From Dryomyza anilis (lineage: Eukaryota > Arthropoda > Insecta > Diptera > Dryomyzidae), in NCBI GenBank assembly GCA_951804985.1, contig OX638130.1, positions 2,880,501 through 2,944,500 on the forward strand: a DNA stretch of 64,000 nt. The letters run 5' to 3'. Below the pieces are notes generated by a model. The model was given only the letters and a program-made list of their open reading frames with translations, was not told where the DNA came from and made no database searches. Shown one piece after another: positions 58,594 through 64,000 of the stretch. The translations under genes were made by a program, and so were the position numbers. The stretch's first letter is position 1. Each line of letters starts with the position of its first letter.

Positions 58594-61500
58594 GCAAGTA
58601 TTAATTTAAATTTTTTGGATAGTACTTTATAATATTTGTTATAGGCCGTTATTGCAAAAGTAACAGAGGCGCAACGAATAGAAATCGAGAAACTGCGTGC
58701 CGATCTAAATCAAGCCTTCGATGCACATGAAGAGTTAGAAGTCGTTGAAAAGGTCTGCTTCGTAATATTAAAAACATAACCTGAAACTATAAACATGTAT
58801 ATTTTCTATTCAAGGGAGTTATAGTGCAGCCAAATTGGACCAAAACCGACAAACCTGATCCAAAAACCAACTCCAAGGTCATAGTTACTAATGAGGGTTT
58901 GGCAGAGGCAAAAATTTTACGTGATGAAATCACCAAAGCCGTGAAAACTGACGCATATGCAACAAATGTGACAGTCGGCACAAAGCACGTGCAACAATTA
59001 GAGCGTAGTTTCGGGCTGAAGGAACGCAGCAAAAACGTGCTGGACACCATGCTGAGCTCCTCAGTTCCCGCGACAGAGCAGCTAAATACCGAAAATGTTG
59101 GTGCTGCTTTTGATGACTTGGATGATGATAGTATTGGCCCCAATATTGTAGATGCAGCCGGTGCTATTGAGCATGATATAGACATACGTAAACTTCAGAG
59201 TTTGGAGGTTGCCAAACGTCGCACCAAAGAGGTACTCGTGCTCAAAAGTATCGTGGAAGATTTCAATTTTGACCTGGGCGAAGATGTGCTCGAGTGGGAG
59301 CATATATTGCACGATGGGGAGGAGTACTTTGTGGGACGTCGCGAAAAAGATCTGCTAGTTGTGCGCAAGGAGGCTGTCAAATACGAGAAAGGTAAAGTTC
59401 TGGATGTCGGTCAACCCATTGCATATATTGAAACCTACACCTACTGGAGTTTGGAACTGCAAAAGCAGGAGGGTATTATTCTGGTGGCCGCACGTGATAA
59501 TGTGCTCTGGTATCGCGTCAATAATGAGTCCCATCAACTTGAATTATACTGGAAATGGTCGACGGGAAGTACTATCAGCAGTTTAAGTTACTTTAAAATC
59601 GACACGCACGAATATTTAGTCGTTTCGACGAATCAATCATCGCGCTCTGGTTACTTTACGCTCAATATCTATCGCTTCGAGCTGCAGACACAGGAGTTTT
59701 GGATCGCACAGCGTCTGCAGCTGCAACATCCTTGTGCTGAGGTCACAATACTGGATACCGGACGTGATATTGTCCTCACGGTAGTGCAAAAGGACCAGGC
59801 TGCCATTTACACATTTAATCCGCGTGCAGAGACCACAGATCATTTGCGTTTCCAATTAAGACACAGCATCGATTCGGAGGGTATTGAGTCCATAGCTTCT
59901 TTTAAAATGGGCGGCCGTAGTTATTTCGCATTGGGCGGCATGCAGCCACAAATTTTGCTATATCAACAGGGCGAACTTGTGCCGAAAACCATATTTGGTC
60001 AGAATTTTGGACTGGTTCAGCTGTTTTTTCCCATTCCGGTGCGCACATATCGTGATGATCTGATTTTGCTTTTACAACATCGCGTCGATTTCGGCACACA
60101 TGGTTTAACAGTTTTGGAGACCCTTATCTGGAATGGTGAGTCATTTGAGGCCAGCATACCGGTGCCATGTCAACTGGGACCACATACCGTCTATGGCGTT
60201 AGCTGCATGCTGGATATACAGCGCGATGAGGGCTTAAAGGGCGCGGCTTTGCTAAAACGCGGTGATGAAATCTCAATAATTGTGCCGCGGCACAAGGCCG
60301 AATCCGGACTGTTTCGTTTTCACACAGAGTTGCTGGCGAAAAATTCAGAGTTGCTAGACTTGCAGGAGATTTTTGGCTTCCTCAAGGATTGGGTCAAGGA
60401 ACAGGATGAGCTTATAGCACAAGCACAGGCCTTCGTGAACGATGTGCAATCGCAGGAGTACCGACAAGTTCCGGACTTAACTGAACTCGAAGTTTTAACA
60501 ACGCCCGAACTACATTTCACTGGAGAAATAGGCGAAATCCATGTAAATGACTATCACTGGACTCAAGCTGATTCTGACGTGGACTTGGATTTCTTGCTAG
60601 ATTCAATCGAAGAACTCGGACAAGAGCTGCTTAGTGGTCGAAACAAACGTGAACTCACAGCCTCTGAACCCACATTTGATTCTTTGGAGTTTGACGAAGT
60701 GGACGTCGAGGAATTACTCATTGAAATGCACAATAATGAGCAGTTCTACATACAGGATGGTATTATAGATTTTGATGGTATACTAAATATTCAAAATTTG
60801 CGTGTTCTTGAAAAACCACAATCTAGAGCAAATGAAGAAACCAATGAGGAAATTTTTGTGATTGATGGAAATCTGGAATTCGATGAAATAAATGGTGTTT
60901 CTTGGGATGACATAAAGCAAGGTTTAGTATTCCGTAATAAACCTTTAAAACTAGCGGAACTAACAGTTGATGGGGTGAGTTAAAATACCTGTTCAAAATA
61001 AAAATAATCAGTAAAACTTTTACCAATATTTTTGCAGGAAGTTATAGTCGAGGATCGGCTCACGGTGGACCATTTAAATACGCTTAAGTTCCCCGAAGAG
61101 TATCTGTGGTCGAGTGGTCCAACCACTAGTGTGGTGCGTGCAGAAAAAGAATTTGAAGGCACATTGGGTAAATGATTCTTGCTAAGAAAAATATCTTCTA
61201 ATGTTTATATTTCCTATCAAAATAGCGGCCAATGCAGTCGATATGGGTGGTTTATTAAACGGTGTTAATCCATTTGATGCCATCACATTGTCCGATCCTC
61301 AAGACTGGGTGGGGCTGACTACGTTCGCCAATCTTGAAGTTTCCGAAAAACTAGAACTCAATGGCTCTGCTCAGGGTCGTGGTCTGGAAGATTTTGAAAG
61401 CAACCCCACACTCTTAGAGAGTAACACCATTGAAGCGACGTGCAATTTTGCGCACTTGGAAGTACATGGTTCAGTATTTCTTAAAGGACAATTTGAAAAT

Positions 61501-63369
61501 CAGGATTTATCAAACGTGCTGGCTGATATTGTGCAACGTCCAACTGCACCAGATGAAGAAGTCTCCATACAATCTGCCAAGAGTTTCTCTGATATAACAT
61601 TTCCAATAGATTTTCATTTGACCGAGGGTTTGGTCAATAATATTTCTGTGGATCAATTTATTACATTGCACACTAAACAAGATTTGAATATTACAACGTT
61701 GCAAGGCTATGTTTACTTCAACAATCTCACTATAAATGGTTCATATGATGGCGTTAAAATCGAAGAATTACTGGAGAGTTCTATTAAAATAGATGTACCG
61801 CAAACAGCTAACAATACGCAACTTCAGTTCACACAGCCCATTGTAGCAGATAAATTTGATGTGCTTGAAACGTTGAATGCTGTTCCAATAGCCACTGGCT
61901 ATCAAACAGTGCTGGAAGATCTAGTTGCACCAGAGCTTATTATGGATGTGCTACAGGCTGATATTGGCGATATACACGGTGATATACATGGCGATGCCGA
62001 CTTTAATGGCGTCAATCTACACGATTTTCTCGGAAAACGTAACTGGAGTGGTCCAGCGGATACTGGCAATATCTTCATAGACGAACTAACGCTGCAGAGT
62101 GGACTGGAAACAGATGCATTACATGGCATTGATGCTGAATTTCTGCTAAATTTTCTTGAACATGTCGATGATATTCCCGAGATGATACTCGATGGTAAGA
62201 TACGCGTTGATCATGTGATTGTCACTGGTGATGTGCAGGTGCATAAACTTAATGGGCACAATTTCGACGAAGACATACAACTGCGTGCCATTTGGTTGGA
62301 TCGTCCAAATTATTTAAGTACTAATCTAACTTTTTTGGAACCTGTGCAAGTGAACGCTGCGCTTTATTGCGAGGGTAATATGAATGGCGTTGATTTGCCT
62401 GATCTTATTGATGACATGGTTTTCCACAACACCAATCAGACAGTACACATTGTGGCGCCGAAAAACTTTGTACAAAGTGTCAGAGTTATGGGAGACACCA
62501 ATGTGGATGCAGTAAATGGTTTGCGTTTTGAACACATTGCAACCAGAAGCTCTATGGGTATCTTTGAAGGTAACTTACAAATCGATGGCAACTTGTATGT
62601 AAAAGAACTTGAAGTATACGGTCATCTAAATGACTATCCAATGTCGAACCTTAGTAGTTTAGTACGTTTTGATCCGGCACTACGCACTTTTGTGCTGACG
62701 GGAGAGATAACACTGCCCGCATCAATGCAATTGCAGGATTTAACTGTTGATGGAGACCTCAACGAGTTCGAGAATATGAGCTCATTTTTCGAAAATCTTG
62801 TATATAAAAATAACATCTGCATTTTGAAGGGCAAGACCACATTTACAGGACGTGTTGCTATCGAAAAAGGCGCCTACGTACGGAACCTAAATGGTTATAA
62901 TTTGATAGCGTTGATGGATAATATTGTTTATGTGAGAGAGTCCAAACCAATTATCATAAAGGCACCGGTAACATTTGCTGCTCCTGTCAAAGCACGTGAC
63001 GTCACTATACGCGAAACGTTAACAACAAGTAATCTAAATGGTTGTTCCTTACAAGATTGGCTGCAGGACTGTTTGAGAGTTGATAAAGATCAAAATATTA
63101 CAAGTAGCTATACATTTTTTTAATCGAAATAAATAAACTTTTATACCTTTATAGGCCCCATACATTTTGGTATTGGTGCGATGGATGGCAACTCTTTAAC
63201 AGTTAATTACTTAAATAACATTGACATGTCTCAAGTGATCACTCTACATACGGCGCAGAATATCTCGAGTAATTTGCTTTTTTCACAGCTATATTTAGAT
63301 GGAACAATAATTTCCAAAGGACCTGTTAATGAAGTCGACTTGCAGGAGGAATACGAAAATACATTTTTG
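58525..63369 (+). CDS. Large secreted propeller-plus-LNG-repeat protein gene (eggshell-protein-like?), 3' end uncertain
   Basis: Six exons in one consistent frame: 58,525-58,593; 58,645-58,752; 58,815-60,974; 61,038-61,167; 61,226-63,103; 63,155-63,369. They encode at least 1,520 residues. Order: signal peptide (1-23), helical acidic/basic region (24-150), beta-propeller-like region (about 210-565, recalling EAR/EPTP-type repeats), acidic linker, RNKR furin-type site (668-671), then about fifteen modules with a hydrophobic-G-x-LNG-x-x-L pattern (about 680 to the end). Many N-x-S/T sites fit secretion. Codons are far less AT-biased than the flanks. Overall build and size recall the dipteran eggshell proteins Nasrat, polehole and closca, which act in the vitelline membrane and in Torso signalling; this is an inference from architecture, not sequence recognition. 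The start is chosen for its AAAATG context and signal peptide. The last visible donor (GTAAGT at 63,370) means more coding sequence follows. Confidence 0.85.
58645..58752 (+). CDS. Exon 2: charged helical segment
   Basis: Encodes 36 residues, AVIAKVTEAQRIEIEKLRAD and a continuing helical, charged stretch. An in-frame TAG immediately precedes it, fixing the acceptor at 58,643-58,644. The donor is either AAG|GTCTGC (58,753, used here) or TTC|GTAATA (58,762), both phase 0; the latter adds Val-Cys-Phe. Confidence 0.7.
58815..60974 (+). CDS. Exon 3: propeller-like domain and furin-type site
   Basis: 720 codons, opened by TATTCAAG|GGAGTTATA and closed by GGG|GTGAGT. Residues 60-200 are polar and partly helical. 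From about 210 to 565, sheets alternate with recurring patterns such as 'x-Y-F-V-G-R-x', 'E-Y-L-V-V-S-T', 'S-Y-F-A-L-G-G' and 'D-L-I-L-L-L-Q-H', as in a beta-propeller. An acidic linker precedes R-N-K-R at 60,639-60,650. The last ~100 residues start the repeat region (FDGILNIQNLRVLE, FDEINGVSWDDI). The antisense ORFs in this interval are shadows. Confidence 0.93.
61038..61167 (+). CDS. Exon 4: start of LNG-repeat region
   Basis: Acceptor TTTTTGCAG|GAAGTT and donor TTGG|GTAAAT (61,168), phase 1 at the end. Encodes 43 full codons, including the module core LTVDHLNTLKFPEE. The first residues, EVIVEDRL, echo GVIVQPNW at the start of exon 3. Confidence 0.85.
61226..63103 (+). CDS. Exon 5: main LNG-repeat array
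   Basis: 626 codons in phase with exon 4 (acceptor AAAATAG|CGGCC). About eleven modules of 50-70 residues carry cores such as LLNGVNPFDAI, FNGVNLHDFLG, KLNGHNFDED, MNGVDLPDLIDD, AVNGLRFEHIA, NLNGYNLIALMDN and NLNGCSLQDWLQ. The donor is weak (ACAA|GTAGCT at 63,104), but it is the only nearby GT in the phase demanded by exon 6. The frame otherwise runs into a TAA at 63,121. Confidence 0.9.
63155..63369 (+). CDS. Exon 6: one or two further LNG modules
   Basis: Acceptor CCTTTATAG|GCCCC, with only one open frame, phase 1 from exon 5. Encodes GIGAMDGNSLTVNYLNNIDM and QLYLDG...VNEVDLQEE, the same module pattern. Donor TTG|GTAAGT is strong, so splicing continues downstream. The preceding intron is 51 nt. 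Confidence 0.85.
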
Positions 63370-64000
63370 GTAAGTTTGTATTGAGGACTTAAAGAAAAAC
63401 GCAAACAGAAATAAAAAACCATACTAAGAAAAGTTTCCAATCTTAAATATTGGGTACTCAAAAAATATATTATAACAGTAATCATAATTGAAGATCTTGC
63501 TAAATATCATTGACATTTGTAGGATACATCTTAAGTATTCGCTTGTTTTTATATCCTACACTTAAATTGAATGGCTTTTTTCAGTTTGGTCATTCGTTTC
63601 TAGCACCCAGAAGGAGTCGCATGAGCGGTATCGACAAGTATATATACTTTTGTTCAGCATCATCTCCTTCTGTCCGATGTCCTTCTGTTAATCTATCTAT
63701 CCGCCTGTCAGCCTGCCTGTCTGTTCTAATTACCATTACAGAAAAATAAAAAAACAAGGTCATTAAAATTCTGAATTTATATTTCTTGCATCGTTATGCT
63801 AATCGGTATTAAAAATAGACATGATTGGTGGACCTATAATCCCGTAATCACTTTTCTACATGAACATCATATGAATCTTCCTATAAATCGCCTCCATCTT
63901 TAATTACACCTAATACATTCTTCTTTTCCAAAGATTACTCCAAATCAACGCATTTCTACACCTCTTACACTGCAATCATGCCATGTATTAAAAACGTTGA
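63370..64000 (+). other. Downstream intron or 3' end of the large gene
   Basis: After the donor at 63,370 the first plausible acceptor is GACATTTGTAG|GATACA (63,521-63,522), which would add only Asp-Thr-Ser and a TAA (63,532-63,534). An AATAAA near 63,745 could then serve as a polyadenylation signal. Alternatively the intron is longer and the next module exon lies beyond the window. No other coding stretch is seen to 64,000. Confidence 0.4.
63549..63730 (+). mobile_element. mini-me/DINE-1-like element, 5' part
   Basis: ATATCCTACACTTAAATTGAATGG, CAGTTTGGTCATTCGTTTCTAGCACCCAGAAGGAG, GAGCGGTATCGACAAGTATATATAC, TTCAGCATCA and a short CTGTC-rich tract align with the 5' half of the 55.0-kb copy. 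The spacer and terminal hairpin are missing. Confidence 0.65.

Noticed and set aside
58787..63485. Many minus-strand ORFs under the large gene
   Set aside because: Shadows of the plus-strand coding exons.

Overview
The window looks like nuclear DNA of a higher fly (Diptera, Schizophora). A tephritid-type fruit fly is the best guess, but the sequence alone does not fix the species. The reasons are short 51-63 nt introns inside an otherwise AT-rich genome, Drosophila-like start and splice contexts, and several copies of a dipteran interspersed element of the mini-me/DINE-1 (Helentron-like) type, with a (GTCY)n core and a terminal hairpin. No bacterial or viral gene organisation is present.

Bases 1-56,500 are a repeat-laden, gene-poor region, either a very large intron or intergenic DNA. 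It holds five loci of one dispersed 19-bp minisatellite whose unit is a 15-nt palindrome plus CACT. One locus (30.2-32.0 kb) is built of blocks in alternating orientation. There are three very pure short-unit arrays: a 9-bp unit at the left edge, a 10-bp unit at 6.9-7.9 kb and an 8-bp unit at 16.0-17.6 kb. Several older degenerate arrays, four tRNA-derived SINE copies, TIR/MITE elements, fold-back elements and about eight mini-me-like copies complete the repeat content. Between them lie G+C-richer islands that may be regulatory DNA or untranslated first exons (for example 0.5-1.1, 4.2-4.9, 15.1-15.4, 26.2-26.4, 27.3-27.8 and 51.5-51.8 kb).

Two protein-coding loci can be supported. The strong one is a plus-strand multi-exon gene from 58,525 to at least 63,369. 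It encodes a secreted protein of at least 1,520 residues: a signal peptide, a helical N-terminus, a beta-propeller-like middle, a furin-type RNKR site, and then about fifteen 'LNG' repeat modules. Its architecture recalls the large dipteran eggshell proteins of the Nasrat/polehole/closca group; that identity is a guess, not a recognition. Its first intron appears to be a non-canonical GC-AG intron.

The weaker one is a candidate two-exon gene at 37,699-38,054 for a 72-residue secreted peptide. It has a good signal peptide, a perfect GTAAGT donor, and an acceptor duplicated in tandem so that two C-termini are possible. A CAA-rich, GAGA-containing island at 56.6-57.7 kb is a plausible promoter or first-exon region just upstream of the big gene.
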